DNA from: Gemmatimonadaceae bacterium
GTDB lineage: Bacteria > Gemmatimonadota > Gemmatimonadetes > Gemmatimonadales > Gemmatimonadaceae
NCBI GenBank assembly: GCA_019186945.1
Contig: JABAQJ010000002.1
Location: 585,897 to 649,896, forward strand
Direction of reading: 5' to 3'
DNA length: 64,000 bases
Part shown: positions 32,129 to 41,386 of the stretch, piece after piece
Numbering within the stretch: the stretch's first letter is position 1
Layout of the letters: every line of letters begins with the position of its first letter
The notes under the pieces: generated by a model
What the model was told of the DNA's origin: nothing
The model's database searches: none
The model's input: only the letters and a program-made list of their open reading frames with translations
Made by a program: the position numbers and the translations under genes

Positions 32129-33139
32129 GTGGCGTCACAGTCCATCGAAAAGACGCTGGATGACAGTCGTGACCTCGAGATGCTCAAGAAGCTCGCGGTC
32201 GCACGGAAAGAACTGATCGCCCAGATCGGACGGAAGATCATTGGACAGCAGGAGATAATCGAAAACCTTGTCGCCGCGATCCTCGCCGGTGGCCATGTGC
32301 TCATCGTGGGCGTGCCGGGCCTGGCCAAGACGCTCCTCGTGCAAACGGTCGCCGAAGCGCTCGACCTGAACTTCTCCCGGGTGCAGTTCACCCCGGACCT
32401 GATGCCGAGCGACATCACCGGCACGGAGTTGCTGGAAGAGGACCACGCCACTGGACGGCGCGTCTTCAAGTTCGTAAAAGGACCGATTTTCGCCAACGTG
32501 GTGCTGGCGGACGAGATCAACCGCGCCCCGCCAAAAACCCAGGCCGCGCTGCTGCAGGCAATGCAGGAACGCACGGTCACGGTCGCCGGCGAAACGCACG
32601 CGCTCCAGCCGCCATTCTTCGTCCTTGCAACGCAAAATCCGATCGAACAGGAAGCGACCTACCCGCTGCCGGAAGCCCAGCTGGATCGCTTCATGTTCGA
32701 GTTGCGCATCGACTATCCGTCGTTCGAGGAGGAGGAACGCATCGTCAACGCCACGACCACGGCATACGATGCGAAGATCGTCCCGGTCATGAGCGGCTCA
32801 GATGTCGTCGAACTCCAGAAGCTCGTCCGCCGGATGCCGGCACCACCCACGTTGGTGAAGTACTGTGTTGGCTTGGCGCGTTCCACCCGACCGGTCGAGC
32901 CCGGCGCCGTACCGGATGTCAAGAAGTACCTCGCCTACGGCGCCGGGCCGCGCGCTTCGCAGTACCTGGTACTCGGCGCGAAGGCCCGCGCGGCAATGGA
33001 TGGGCGATCCGTGCCGGATATCGACGATGTCAGGAGCATCGCTCACTCCATCCTCGGCCACCGCATCGTAAAGAACTTCCAGGCCGAGGCCGAATCCGTC
33101 AGCTCCGACAAGATCGTCGCCTCGGTGCTGAAGAAGTAG
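32129..33139 (+). CDS. moxR: MoxR-family AAA+ ATPase
   Basis: A 336-residue cytoplasmic chaperone-like ATPase. Walker A is GVPGLAKT, Walker B VVLADEINRAPPKTQAALLQAMQE, sensor 1 FFVLATQNPIEQEATYPLPEAQLDRF, and the C-terminal lid runs from about residue 240. MoxR ATPases work with VWA and DUF58 proteins to insert metals or assemble complexes. Here no DUF58 or VWA gene follows; an amidohydrolase on its own transcript does. The GTG start gives the typical length. Confidence 0.93.
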   Translation: MASQSIEKTLDDSRDLEMLKKLAVARKELIAQIGRKIIGQQEIIENLVAAILAGGHVLIVGVPGLAKTLLVQTVAEALDLNFSRVQFTPDLMPSDITGTELLEEDHATGRRVFKFVKGPIFANVVLADEINRAPPKTQAALLQAMQERTVTVAGETHALQPPFFVLATQNPIEQEATYPLPEAQLDRFMFELRIDYPSFEEEERIVNATTTAYDAKIVPVMSGSDVVELQKLVRRMPAPPTLVKYCVGLARSTRPVEPGAVPDVKKYLAYGAGPRASQYLVLGAKARAAMDGRSVPDIDDVRSIAHSILGHRIVKNFQAEAESVSSDKIVASVLKK

Positions 33140-33174
33140 ACGTCGCCAGCGCAATGACCGTTTCGCTCGATCCC

Positions 33175-33206
33175 GGCGCGCGTCCCCCGTGGGCGCGCGC
33201 TTTGCC
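33175..33206 (+). terminator. Probable terminator after moxR
   Basis: GCGCGCG-T-CCC pairs with GGGCGCGCGC (33191-33200) with one bulged base, then TTTGCCTTGT. It lies 36 bases after the moxR stop and isolates moxR from the amidohydrolase. Confidence 0.6.
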
Positions 33207-33227
33207 TTGTCCCTGACCGTTCCATTC

Positions 33228-34745
33228 ATGCCCCGCTCACTCTCTGCCACACTCGGCTTGCTTGCGCTCGTTACGACTGCGCTGGGAGCGCAGACGAACG
33301 CCGTCCACGGCAAGCGCTATCCCCGACTCGTCATTCGCAACGCGCTGGTTGTCGATGGCGTCGGCACGCCGGCGTCCGGCCCGTATGACATCGTGATCGA
33401 GAACAACCGGATCGCGGCCATGGTGCCGCTCGACCCGGTTGCGCTCGGCCGTGGCAACGCACAACGGCCACCGGGCGATGCGCAGATCGACGCCACCGGC
33501 AAGTATGTACTGCCCGGCCTGGTGAACGCGCACGCGCATGTGCAGGACGAGCGAGGCGGACTCCCTCAACCCGTGGAGTACGAACTCAAGATCTGGTTGG
33601 CCTCAGGCATCACCTCGGTACGCGATGTGGGAAGCGACTCCAGGACCACGATCCCTTTGCGCGACAGGATCAACGCCGGCGCCGAAGGTCCCCGCATCTT
33701 CCACTATCCGATGTTCGGGTCCGTAAATACGCCGGAGCAGGCGCGCGCGCGGGTTCGCCAGTACAAGGAAATGGGCGTCGACGGCATCAAGATCACCGGC
33801 ATCAAACGCGATGTGATGGAAGCGATGGAGGACGAAGCCCACAAGCTCGGCCTTCGCGTGGCTCACCACGCCGCCGTCGAAGAAACCAATGCCTGGGATG
33901 ACATCCGATTCGGGACAACAAGCGTCGAGCACTGGTACGGCGTGCCCGACGCTGCCATCATCGATGGCGTTCAGAGTTTCCCGCCCGACTTCAACTACAG
34001 CGACGAAACGCATCGCTTTCGTTACGCCGGCCGGCTCTGGCGCGAGGCCGATCCGTCCAGGCTCCAGGACGTGCTGGCGGCGATGGTCAAGGCCAAGGTG
34101 GCATGGGTTCCGACGCTGGACATCTATGAGGCGAGTCGCGATCTGACCCGGGCGCAGAACCAGCCATGGTTCAAGGACTATCTGCATCCGACTCTGGAAG
34201 AGTATTTCAAACCGAATCCCGCCAACCACGGCTCGTATTTCATCGGGTGGACATCCGTGGACGAAGCGTACTGGAAGCAGAACTATCAGATCTGGTTCAA
34301 GGCGCTGCGCGACTTCGAGCGCATGGGTGGAACGATCGCCGCCGGTGACGATGCCGGGTTCATCTACCAGATGTACGGATGGGGACTCATCCGTGAGCTC
34401 GAACTCGAACAGGAAGCGGGATTCCCGGCACTCAAGATCGTCCAGCATGCCACCAGCAATGGCGCGAAAGTGCTGGGCAAGGAGAACGAAATCGGCCGCG
34501 TACGTCCCGGATGGCTGGCGGACATCATCGTCGTCAACGGGAATCCACTCGAAGACCTGAAGATGTTGTACCCGACGGGGACGGAAGCGGTGCGCGACGG
34601 CAAGGTCGTCCACGCGGGAGGAGTCGAGTGGACGATACGTGACGGCTGGGTCTACAACGGGCCCACCCTGCTCAAGGAAGTGAAGGACATCGTGCGCAAG
34701 GCCCGCGACGAACGGCGTACCAAATCGGCCACGGGTTCCCACTGA
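33228..34745 (+). CDS. Exported amidohydrolase-family protein
   Basis: A 505-residue secreted metal-dependent hydrolase. The signal peptide ends LVTTALGAQ. The metal motif is VLPGLVNAHAHVQDE (H-x-H), followed by a probable ligand Lys/His region (GIKITGIKRD, RVAHHAAVEE), VEHWYG, and the catalytic Asp in AAGDDAGFI. A C-terminal strand (GWLADIIVVNGNPLEDLKML) returns to the small beta domain as in imidazolonepropionase and prolidase-like members. Such exported enzymes in related bacteria are annotated as Xaa-Pro dipeptidases without proof. It is followed after 16 bases by a metallo-beta-lactamase-fold gene. Confidence 0.87.
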   Translation: MPRSLSATLGLLALVTTALGAQTNAVHGKRYPRLVIRNALVVDGVGTPASGPYDIVIENNRIAAMVPLDPVALGRGNAQRPPGDAQIDATGKYVLPGLVNAHAHVQDERGGLPQPVEYELKIWLASGITSVRDVGSDSRTTIPLRDRINAGAEGPRIFHYPMFGSVNTPEQARARVRQYKEMGVDGIKITGIKRDVMEAMEDEAHKLGLRVAHHAAVEETNAWDDIRFGTTSVEHWYGVPDAAIIDGVQSFPPDFNYSDETHRFRYAGRLWREADPSRLQDVLAAMVKAKVAWVPTLDIYEASRDLTRAQNQPWFKDYLHPTLEEYFKPNPANHGSYFIGWTSVDEAYWKQNYQIWFKALRDFERMGGTIAAGDDAGFIYQMYGWGLIRELELEQEAGFPALKIVQHATSNGAKVLGKENEIGRVRPGWLADIIVVNGNPLEDLKMLYPTGTEAVRDGKVVHAGGVEWTIRDGWVYNGPTLLKEVKDIVRKARDERRTKSATGSH

Positions 34746-34761
34746 ACCGCCGGCCGGGTCG

Positions 34762-35382
34762 ATGACGGCCATTGTCAACGTCGGCTATGACTCGACCAAT
34801 TACTACGTCCTCGGGCAGGGGCGCCAGCGCCTGCTCGTGGACGTGGGTTGGCCGAACACGTTGCCGAAGCTGCTCTTCACGCTGAAGCGGAAGGATATTC
34901 CACTCGAACACATCGGGCACCTGCTCGCCACACACTATCACCCGGATCACGCGGGTCTCGCGCAGGAATTGAAGGCTCGCGGCGTGCGGCTTGTAGTCAT
35001 CGACCTGCAGCGCCCGTTCATCCCGTTGCTAAGACGCGTGATGAAGCCCGACCACCGGTTCGTGGACATCGCGCTTCACGACAACGCGGAAATTGCCTGT
35101 GAGGCGAGCCGTGCCTTCCTGTCGACCTTGGGAATCGCCGGCGATATCGTGCACACGCCGGGACACTCGGACGATAGCGTTTCCCTGGTACTGGACGAGG
35201 GCGTGGCCTTCACCGGCGACCTGACGAGCCCGTTTGCGATAGACGACACTATCGCCGAGCGCGTCCTTGCGAGTTGGGCATTGCTCCGCGCGAAGGGGGT
35301 CCGCAGCGTCTATCCGGGGCATGGCCCGTCGCCCCGTCCGATCCCACCGCCATCCGGACATGATGGCTTGCCGGTCAAATAG
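34762..35382 (+). CDS. Metallo-beta-lactamase-fold hydrolase
   Basis: A 206-residue cytoplasmic hydrolase. Zinc-binding motifs are complete: THYHPDHAG (HxHxDH form), HTPGHSDDS, FTGDLTSP and YPGHGP. The size and motifs fit glyoxalase II-like or general MBL hydrolases; the substrate is not deducible. It directly follows the amidohydrolase, so co-transcription is likely. Confidence 0.85.
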   Translation: MTAIVNVGYDSTNYYVLGQGRQRLLVDVGWPNTLPKLLFTLKRKDIPLEHIGHLLATHYHPDHAGLAQELKARGVRLVVIDLQRPFIPLLRRVMKPDHRFVDIALHDNAEIACEASRAFLSTLGIAGDIVHTPGHSDDSVSLVLDEGVAFTGDLTSPFAIDDTIAERVLASWALLRAKGVRSVYPGHGPSPRPIPPPSGHDGLPVK

Positions 35383-35403
35383 GTGAAGCGACGAACAACC
35401 TCC

Positions 35404-36060
35404 TCAACCGATCGAGACCTGCAGGCCGTCAGCATCGACGTGAACCGATACCGTCGTCAGGTCATCGACAACCCTGATGGGGCCGACCAGGTCGCCTGGC
35501 TCGTACGTGGTAGCGACACCCACCACGCGCATGCCTGCACGAAGCGCGGCTTCGACGCCCGGGGGAGCATCCTCGAACACCAGGCACTCACCGGGCGACA
35601 CGCCTAACGCTTCCGCTCCCTTCAGGTATCCTTCCGGATCGGGCTTGCCGCGAACCAGAAGATCTGCGCTCACGATACGATCTGGTACCGGAACGTGTGC
35701 GGCCCTGAGTCTGCGGAGCGCGAGTTGTGCCCCCGCCGACGTAACGATCGCCCAGCGATCTCGGGGAATCGAGTTCACGAGCGCCGGCGCTCCGGGGACC
35801 GCCACAACGCCATCGAAATCCGTCGACTCCGCGGCGTCCAACCGCGCCACCTCGGCGACAGGATCCAGTTCCGGCGCCAGCATCGCGAGCGTGTCTCGAA
35901 CGCGACGGCCGTGCGCGACGCGAATGATGGCATCGGCATCGTGGCCGTTTGCGGCGGCCCACTGCCGCCAGACGCGCTCCACCACGGCCCGCGAGTCCAC
36001 CAGGACACCATCCATGTCGAACAGGACGGCGCTCGCGCGTAACGTGAGGATCGCTGACAT
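35404..36060 (-). CDS. HAD-superfamily sugar-phosphatase-like hydrolase
   Basis: A 218-residue HAD subfamily IA phosphatase. Motif I is FDMDGVLVDS (nucleophile Asp), motif II VTSAGAQ, motif III K in RGKPDPEGYLKG, and motif IV FEDAPPGVEAA. The cap domain and length match sugar phosphatases such as YfbT or glycerol-3-phosphatase. Convergent with the MBL-fold gene across 21 bases. A CCTAACG at 35603 gives a TTA-GGC codon pair. Confidence 0.88.
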   Translation of the reverse strand: MSAILTLRASAVLFDMDGVLVDSRAVVERVWRQWAAANGHDADAIIRVAHGRRVRDTLAMLAPELDPVAEVARLDAAESTDFDGVVAVPGAPALVNSIPRDRWAIVTSAGAQLALRRLRAAHVPVPDRIVSADLLVRGKPDPEGYLKGAEALGVSPGECLVFEDAPPGVEAALRAGMRVVGVATTYEPGDLVGPIRVVDDLTTVSVHVDADGLQVSIG

Positions 36061-36262
36061 GGGGCTGCGAAGCTAACGCGAATGTGCCATCGTCGGATAG
36101 GTACGCACGGCGTCGCTGCGCACTGTTCGGCGAACGATGGGACGTTGTGCAACGAAGCTTCGGTTCGACGCTCACCGATTCGGGTTCTGCTGACATGCGC
36201 GCTGCCGGACAGGGGCTTCCCTTGCGAACCGATGTGCAGCAGACTGTGGGGAACCTCTTCGA

Positions 36263-37150
36263 ATGGCCATCCAGATGAGCGCGCGACGATTCTTCGTGTT
36301 TCTGCTCGCTTGCGCCGCCCTCGGTGCCGTCGCCCGAGCTCAGAGCCCCGACTTCGAGACGACGCGCGTTGCCGACGGCGTGTACAAGTTTCGTTGGCAG
36401 TCGCACAATACGATGTTCGTGGTAACACCGCGTGGCGTTGTCGCCTTCGATCCCATATCGAACCAGGCAGCGACGGCGCTGGCAACGGAAATCAAGCGAG
36501 TCGCACCAGGTGAACCGCTGGCGGCAATCGTGTACAGTCACAGCGATGCCGATCACGCCACCGGCGCGCCGGCGCTCATGGCTGGCATGGGGCAGCAGCG
36601 TGTACCGATTGTCGCCCACGAAGCCGCGGTCGCGCCCATCCGCCTCGCGAACTCGCCGGATCTTCCCGTCCCCACCTTCACGTTCGCCACGCGTTTCGCG
36701 TTGGACCTGGGCGGACGAAGGATCGAGCTGCACTACCTCGGCCGGAGTCACAGCGACAACATGCTGGTTGGCTACGTGCCTGACGTTGCCGTCGCCTTTG
36801 CGGTCGACTTCGTGGCCAACGATCGGATACCGTACCAGGATCTGCCCGGCTGGTACTTCCCCGACGTCGTGCACGCCGTCACCCGTCTGCTCGACGTGCC
36901 GTTCTCCACGGTCGTATTCGGCCACGGACCAGATGGCGATCGTGGAGCCGTCCAGCGCCAGCTCGTCTACTACGACGATCTGCGCGCTTCGGTACGACGC
37001 GCGGTAGCTGCGGGACTCAGCGAGGAACAGGCTGTCGCGCAGGTTCGTCTGCCGGCGTACGCGCGTTGGGGGCAGTACGAGCAGTGGTTTCCGCTCAACG
37101 TGCGGGGGCTATACCGAATGCTGAAGACCGCGACTGTGCCTGCGCGTTAG
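36263..37150 (+). CDS. Exported metallo-beta-lactamase-fold protein
   Basis: A 295-residue periplasmic MBL-fold protein with a signal peptide (ending near AVARAQS). The zinc site is YSHSDADHATG (HxDxDH in place of HxHxDH, typical of alkylsulfatase-like and quinoprotein relay MBL proteins). Later ligands are LGRSHSDNMLVGY and VFGHGPDGD. Two ATGs four codons apart are possible starts. It ends in a CGTTAGG-type TAG stop. Substrate unknown. Confidence 0.83.
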   Translation: MAIQMSARRFFVFLLACAALGAVARAQSPDFETTRVADGVYKFRWQSHNTMFVVTPRGVVAFDPISNQAATALATEIKRVAPGEPLAAIVYSHSDADHATGAPALMAGMGQQRVPIVAHEAAVAPIRLANSPDLPVPTFTFATRFALDLGGRRIELHYLGRSHSDNMLVGYVPDVAVAFAVDFVANDRIPYQDLPGWYFPDVVHAVTRLLDVPFSTVVFGHGPDGDRGAVQRQLVYYDDLRASVRRAVAAGLSEEQAVAQVRLPAYARWGQYEQWFPLNVRGLYRMLKTATVPAR

Positions 37151-37311
37151 GCGCACCGGTTCGCGTGTCGGCACCTCCCCACTGGCCTCCTCGAGTCCAC
37201 GACGCGATTCCCGTCAGCCGTCGCGGAGGCATGTCATGACACGTGGCGTCGTCGACACCTCCGCGACCGCAGGGATATCCCGACGAGGACGCATCGGATA
37301 ACTTGCTTCTC

Positions 37312-37695
37312 ATGACACGCACAACCGTTGTCAGCGCGCGTGGCCCGGCGGCCATTGGGCCCTATTCGCATGCCGTCTGGGCCGGCGATCTGTTGTATCT
37401 CTCGGGCCAAACGCCGATCGACGCCGCCACTGGGCGGCTGATCGATGGCGATGTCGGAACCCAGACGGATCGCGCCTTCGACAACCTCGAAGCCGTGCTG
37501 CAGGATGCCGGTCTCTCCATGGATCACGTCATCAAGTGCAACGTGTACCTGACGGACATGCGCGACTTCGCCGCGATGAACGCGGCGTATGGACGGCGAT
37601 TCACGCAGCCGTTTCCCGCTCGTACGACGGTAGCCGTGGCCGGGTTGCCGCTCGGGGCCGCGGTCGAGATCGAGCTGGTGGCGAGGCGCGCGTAG
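37312..37695 (+). CDS. ridA: RidA-family enamine/imine deaminase
   Basis: A 127-residue RidA trimer protein that hydrolyses reactive 2-aminoacrylate from PLP enzymes. Motifs are GPAAIGPYSHAVWAGDLLYLSGQ, KCNVYLTDMRDFAAMN and the carboxylate-binding Arg in PARTTVAVAGLPLGAAVEIELVA. A start at 37312 fits the family length. Role inferred from family. Confidence 0.93.
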   Translation: MTRTTVVSARGPAAIGPYSHAVWAGDLLYLSGQTPIDAATGRLIDGDVGTQTDRAFDNLEAVLQDAGLSMDHVIKCNVYLTDMRDFAAMNAAYGRRFTQPFPARTTVAVAGLPLGAAVEIELVARRA

Positions 37696-38138
37696 TGCTG
37701 TCTCCGGTGTGAGCGGGGAACATCGGTAGCGGCCGAAGACAGGTTTCCAGGAACTCGTCTACCGATCGGAGGCTGGCGTTCTTCGCCGGAGGGATCCAGC
37801 GTGCGGGAGACCGCTGATGCCGCGCGGGCCTCAGCGACCAGGCGGGGTGTCACCGACCCATTGGATCGCCGTCGTGTCGACCGCTCGCGAAGTCCGGCCG
37901 CACGATGACGAAGGAGGGCCACCCTCCAGGTCTCGCGCAGGTTTTCGCGATGAGCCGTGGCACCTTCCTCAGCGCCTATGCCGGTAGCTTCTGCTCGATC
38001 GCCCTGCTCTGCTTCGCCGCTCGCGCCCTCGACATCGCCCATCCCGCACACGAGAATGAGCGCGTCGTACCTGCGTGTTTGACTCGGTGCATTGTGACGT
38101 GCGCGTGACGTCGCGCTGTTACGGTCCACCTCCCCCGA
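37696..38138. other. 443-base region without a convincing gene
   Basis: Between ridA and the SARP-like regulator. A 67-codon plus-strand reading at 37905-38108 contains one hydrophobic stretch (YAGSFCSIALLCFAARAL) but no good ribosome site; I do not call it. The 3' end carries the GTGACGT direct repeat described separately. The rest shows nothing I can interpret. Confidence 0.5.
38094..38111 (+). promoter_or_regulatory. Direct heptamer repeat GTGACGT-N4-GTGACGT
   Basis: Two perfect copies (38094-38100, 38105-38111) with an 11-base period, 28 bases ahead of the SARP-like regulator start. SARP regulators typically bind direct heptamers with one-helical-turn spacing, so this may be an autoregulatory site. 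Confidence 0.45.
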
Positions 38139-41100
38139 TTGGAGCGGCTCACTCCAGTGGAACGACCCGCGCCTTTGCTCAACTGCGAGGTTGTCGGACA
38201 GACGAGTGTGGCGATCGGTGAGCATCGCCTCGCGACAGAAGGCGAGGTGGTCTTTGCGTTCGCGCTGTACCTCGGATTGAACGCCGGGGAAAACATTGCG
38301 CGCGACCATGTGTTTCGATTGCTGTGGCCCGATCACGACGAGGAGGATGCGCGTCACTCCTTGCGGCAACTGATTTATCGGTTGCGGGCGCTGGGCGTGC
38401 CGGTTGAGGCGCAGGGCGACGGGGTTGGCTTGCCAGACGAGTGCGTGGCGACCGACTTCGCACAGTTGCTCACATCTGCTCCATCGCGCGAAGTCTACCT
38501 TCGTGTCCCCCGGTTCACCGTCCTGGAAGGGTACGCCCCGACGTTTTCTCTCCCGTTCGCGAACTGGGTGGAGGAGTTCAGGGGTCGGCTTGGCGTTGCT
38601 CTGCGGAACGGGTTGATGGCGTGCATCACCGATGCGCGGTCACGCGGTCGATATCGCGATGTGGAGCACTTGGCACGTCACTGCCTGAGCCTCGATCCGC
38701 TCAACGAGGAGGCAACCTTGGGACTTGCCGAAGCGACCGCGCTGGCGGGGAACAAGGTAGCGGCGCTTCGGATGCTGGACGCGTATCAGGCGGAGCTTGG
38801 AGAGTTGCCTGGTTTGCGGCTGCAGAGCGACCTGTTGCGCCGGCGAATCGCGGAACGCCTGAACGTCTATGCGTCGCAGCCGGATGATGTGAGGATGCTC
38901 GGACGGGAAGATGCGATGGAGTATGTATTGCGGGGAGTACACAGCCTGGCGAGCGGTCGGGCGACGTCGCTGCTGATCACCGGAGAGGCCGGCATTGGGA
39001 AGACGCGGTTGCTGGGCGAGTTCGCGCGCGCGGCCGCGATGCACAACGTTCGGACCGTGGTGCTCCGCTGCCATCCCGGCTGGCGCGAGCAGACGCTGGC
39101 CGCAGTCACGGACCTGGTGACGACATTGTTGGAGCTGCCGGGTGCATTGGGTGCGTCTCCGGATGCGATGGCCACGCTTCGCGGACTGACGTCGACCGTG
39201 CCGCGGTCGTCGGACATGGCAATGTACATGGGAGATGCCGAGGCGACGCTGGCGAACCTGCGCTGGTCCGTTCTCGATCTATTCGAGGCAGTGATGCAGG
39301 AGAAGAGTCTCGTGTTGCTGGTGGACAACGTGCAATGGCTCGACGAGCTGTCCGAGCACTTCCTGCACTATGTGGTGGTGCGCAGTGCGGCGCGCCCGCT
39401 GTACCTGGTGATGACGTCGCGTGAGGGACCCGGGCCGGGGGACACGGCCGACAGTCGTCCACTTCTCGAGACCGAGAATCGGCTCGCTCTCCAGTCGCTG
39501 GATGATGCTACATCACTGGCGCTAGTCCGTCATGTCGTTGAGCTGACGGGCCGCGATCTGCCGGACGCCAGCGCGGACAACTGTGTGCGGCGGTGCGGAG
39601 GGAATCCGTATTTCCTGAGCGAGTTGGCGCGATACTACCTCGTCTCCGGCCCCAATGCCGAGCCTCCGGTGACCCTTCGGATGTTCATCGAGCATCGGTT
39701 GGCCCGTGTGTCGCGAGCGGCACGTCGGGTGCTCGAGGTGGTTGCGATCCTGGGAGCATACGCTACGGTGCGACGCATTGGCAAAGTCCTGCAGCGGACT
39801 TCGATACGGCTGCTGGATTCGCTCGAAGAGCTGCAGGCGACCGGATTCATAGGAGTTTCCAACGGTTCTTGCGAGTGCCGCCATGACATTGTGCGTGAGC
39901 TTGTCGAAGCCCGGATCTCGGCTCCTGCCCAGCGCACGCTGCATCTTCGAAGTGCGAAGGTGCTGCACCGCGAGACGCTGGCGAATAGGACCGTGCCGAT
40001 CCTGCTGCAATGTGGGCGACACCTGATTCGTTCGGGCGATACTGAGAAAGCGCCGCGCGGGGCATTGATCATTGCCAAACAGTTACTGCGTCTTGGTGCG
40101 GCCGAGGCAGCGACGGAACTGGCGACGCGTGCGCGCGAGCTGGCAACTGACCCAGACGTTCGCCTTCGCTCCAACGTTACGCTGGCTCGCGCCTACCATG
40201 CCCAAGGGTTGTGGGTCGAGTGCCTTGAAGTCTGCCGGGCGCTGTTCGAGCAATCGAACGAGCGGCTGACGATTCGACTTCAAACAGAATTGAGGATCTA
40301 CGCCGCCGAGGCAAGGCTTCAAACCGGTTCGGTGAAGCCGAACACGATCGACGAGATACTCACGATCGCGTTATCCACGTCGTTGCCGTGGGATCTGCGG
40401 CTGTTAGCTGTGCAGCTTGCTCTTTCCGTTGCGGACAACAAGTGGCGACCGGAGATCGCGCATGCCGTGGCCCCGGTGATGGGAAGCATGCCTGAGCTGC
40501 CTGGGCTTGCCGGGATCTTCGCGGTGATCTCGCGCGTGATCCAAGCGACAATGGTCGGCGACGAGAAGACTGCCGCGGCTTTCGCGGAGCATCTCTTAGC
40601 GATGCGTGGGCCACATCTGTCGCCGCCGATTCAACACAGGTGCATTCGGATCGCTGCACACTGCTATTTCAGGCTGGGGGAGATGGAGAAGGCCAGAAAG
40701 CTGTTCACCGAATCCTTGGCAAGTTCCCTGGCAGCGCGGACTCATCACATTGCAGTGTACGACGAAACCTTTCTTGCACTTGTTAGCCTGCAAGATGGAA
40801 ACGCCGCGAACGCAAGTGCACTTCTGCGCTCTGCAACGGAGCGCGCGGTTGGGATCGGACTCAAGAGCGGCTTTCGAACGCTGATCGAAGTGCTCATCTT
40901 GGAAGCCGCATCAGAATGCGGGACACGGGTGAAGCTGCCCAATCATGAGTATCGCAAGCTCCTCGTTGCCGCGGAGCAACTCGATCCGCGTACCTACCAA
41001 TCTTTGCTGGCGACGAGGCTGTTAGGCATGGACCAGAGAGCTCGGGAGCGATATGAACGCTCTCGCGCCGAACTGCATGCAGCCGTTGACCGATACGCTG

Positions 41101-41309
41101 GCACCGGCTGGCAGGACTACCCCGTGTTCGTGCTTACGTCCTCGTATGCGACTGCCGGCGATCAAGAATGCGCTCGTGCAGTCCTGTCGAAGTACTTGGA
41201 ACAGCAGCGGCCAAATCAGGCGTCCCTGCGTCCGCGGCTGCGTGAGCTTCAAGAAAAACTCGGCATCTCCGTGTCCGCAGCTCCGGAACGACCTGAAATC
41301 GAACCCTGA
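38139..41309 (+). CDS. SARP-like transcriptional regulator with AAA/STAND ATPase and TPR regions
   Basis: A 1056-residue regulator. The N-terminus (residues ~10-95) is a SARP-type winged helix (FALYLGLNAGENIARD, HSLRQLIYRLRALGV). Residues ~100-245 form a bacterial transcriptional activator (BTAD) helical domain (HCLSLDPLNEEATLGLAEATALAG). The ATPase has Walker A GEAGIGKT and Walker B VLLVDNVQWLDE. The C-terminal ~450 residues are TPR-like. Such large regulators sense a ligand through the repeats and switch by nucleotide state. The first start is TTG (38139); GTG at 38157 is an alternative. A hairpin follows the stop. The target genes are unknown; HD-GYP and small-ORF neighbours are candidates. 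Confidence 0.82.
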   Translation: MERLTPVERPAPLLNCEVVGQTSVAIGEHRLATEGEVVFAFALYLGLNAGENIARDHVFRLLWPDHDEEDARHSLRQLIYRLRALGVPVEAQGDGVGLPDECVATDFAQLLTSAPSREVYLRVPRFTVLEGYAPTFSLPFANWVEEFRGRLGVALRNGLMACITDARSRGRYRDVEHLARHCLSLDPLNEEATLGLAEATALAGNKVAALRMLDAYQAELGELPGLRLQSDLLRRRIAERLNVYASQPDDVRMLGREDAMEYVLRGVHSLASGRATSLLITGEAGIGKTRLLGEFARAAAMHNVRTVVLRCHPGWREQTLAAVTDLVTTLLELPGALGASPDAMATLRGLTSTVPRSSDMAMYMGDAEATLANLRWSVLDLFEAVMQEKSLVLLVDNVQWLDELSEHFLHYVVVRSAARPLYLVMTSREGPGPGDTADSRPLLETENRLALQSLDDATSLALVRHVVELTGRDLPDASADNCVRRCGGNPYFLSELARYYLVSGPNAEPPVTLRMFIEHRLARVSRAARRVLEVVAILGAYATVRRIGKVLQRTSIRLLDSLEELQATGFIGVSNGSCECRHDIVRELVEARISAPAQRTLHLRSAKVLHRETLANRTVPILLQCGRHLIRSGDTEKAPRGALIIAKQLLRLGAAEAATELATRARELATDPDVRLRSNVTLARAYHAQGLWVECLEVCRALFEQSNERLTIRLQTELRIYAAEARLQTGSVKPNTIDEILTIALSTSLPWDLRLLAVQLALSVADNKWRPEIAHAVAPVMGSMPELPGLAGIFAVISRVIQATMVGDEKTAAAFAEHLLAMRGPHLSPPIQHRCIRIAAHCYFRLGEMEKARKLFTESLASSLAARTHHIAVYDETFLALVSLQDGNAANASALLRSATERAVGIGLKSGFRTLIEVLILEAASECGTRVKLPNHEYRKLLVAAEQLDPRTYQSLLATRLLGMDQRARERYERSRAELHAAVDRYAGTGWQDYPVFVLTSSYATAGDQECARAVLSKYLEQQRPNQASLRPRLRELQEKLGISVSAAPERPEIEP

Positions 41310-41313
41310 ACCA

Positions 41314-41330
41314 CCCCGGCTTCTCCGGGG
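41314..41330. terminator. Hairpin between convergent regulator and HD-GYP genes
   Basis: CCCCGG (41314-41319), CTTCT loop, CCGGGG (41325-41330). It lies just after the regulator stop and before the HD-GYP stop, so could end both transcripts. No long T-run. Confidence 0.45.
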
Positions 41331-41386
41331 ACTTGGTTAGCTGAGTACCACCTCAGAGAATCCCGGGTCGGTTCACCACGATCTGA

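Noticed and set aside
37524-38369. 281-codon minus-strand frame spanning ridA, the gap and the regulator start
   Set aside because: It overlaps two secure genes on the other strand and reads as low-complexity charged sequence.
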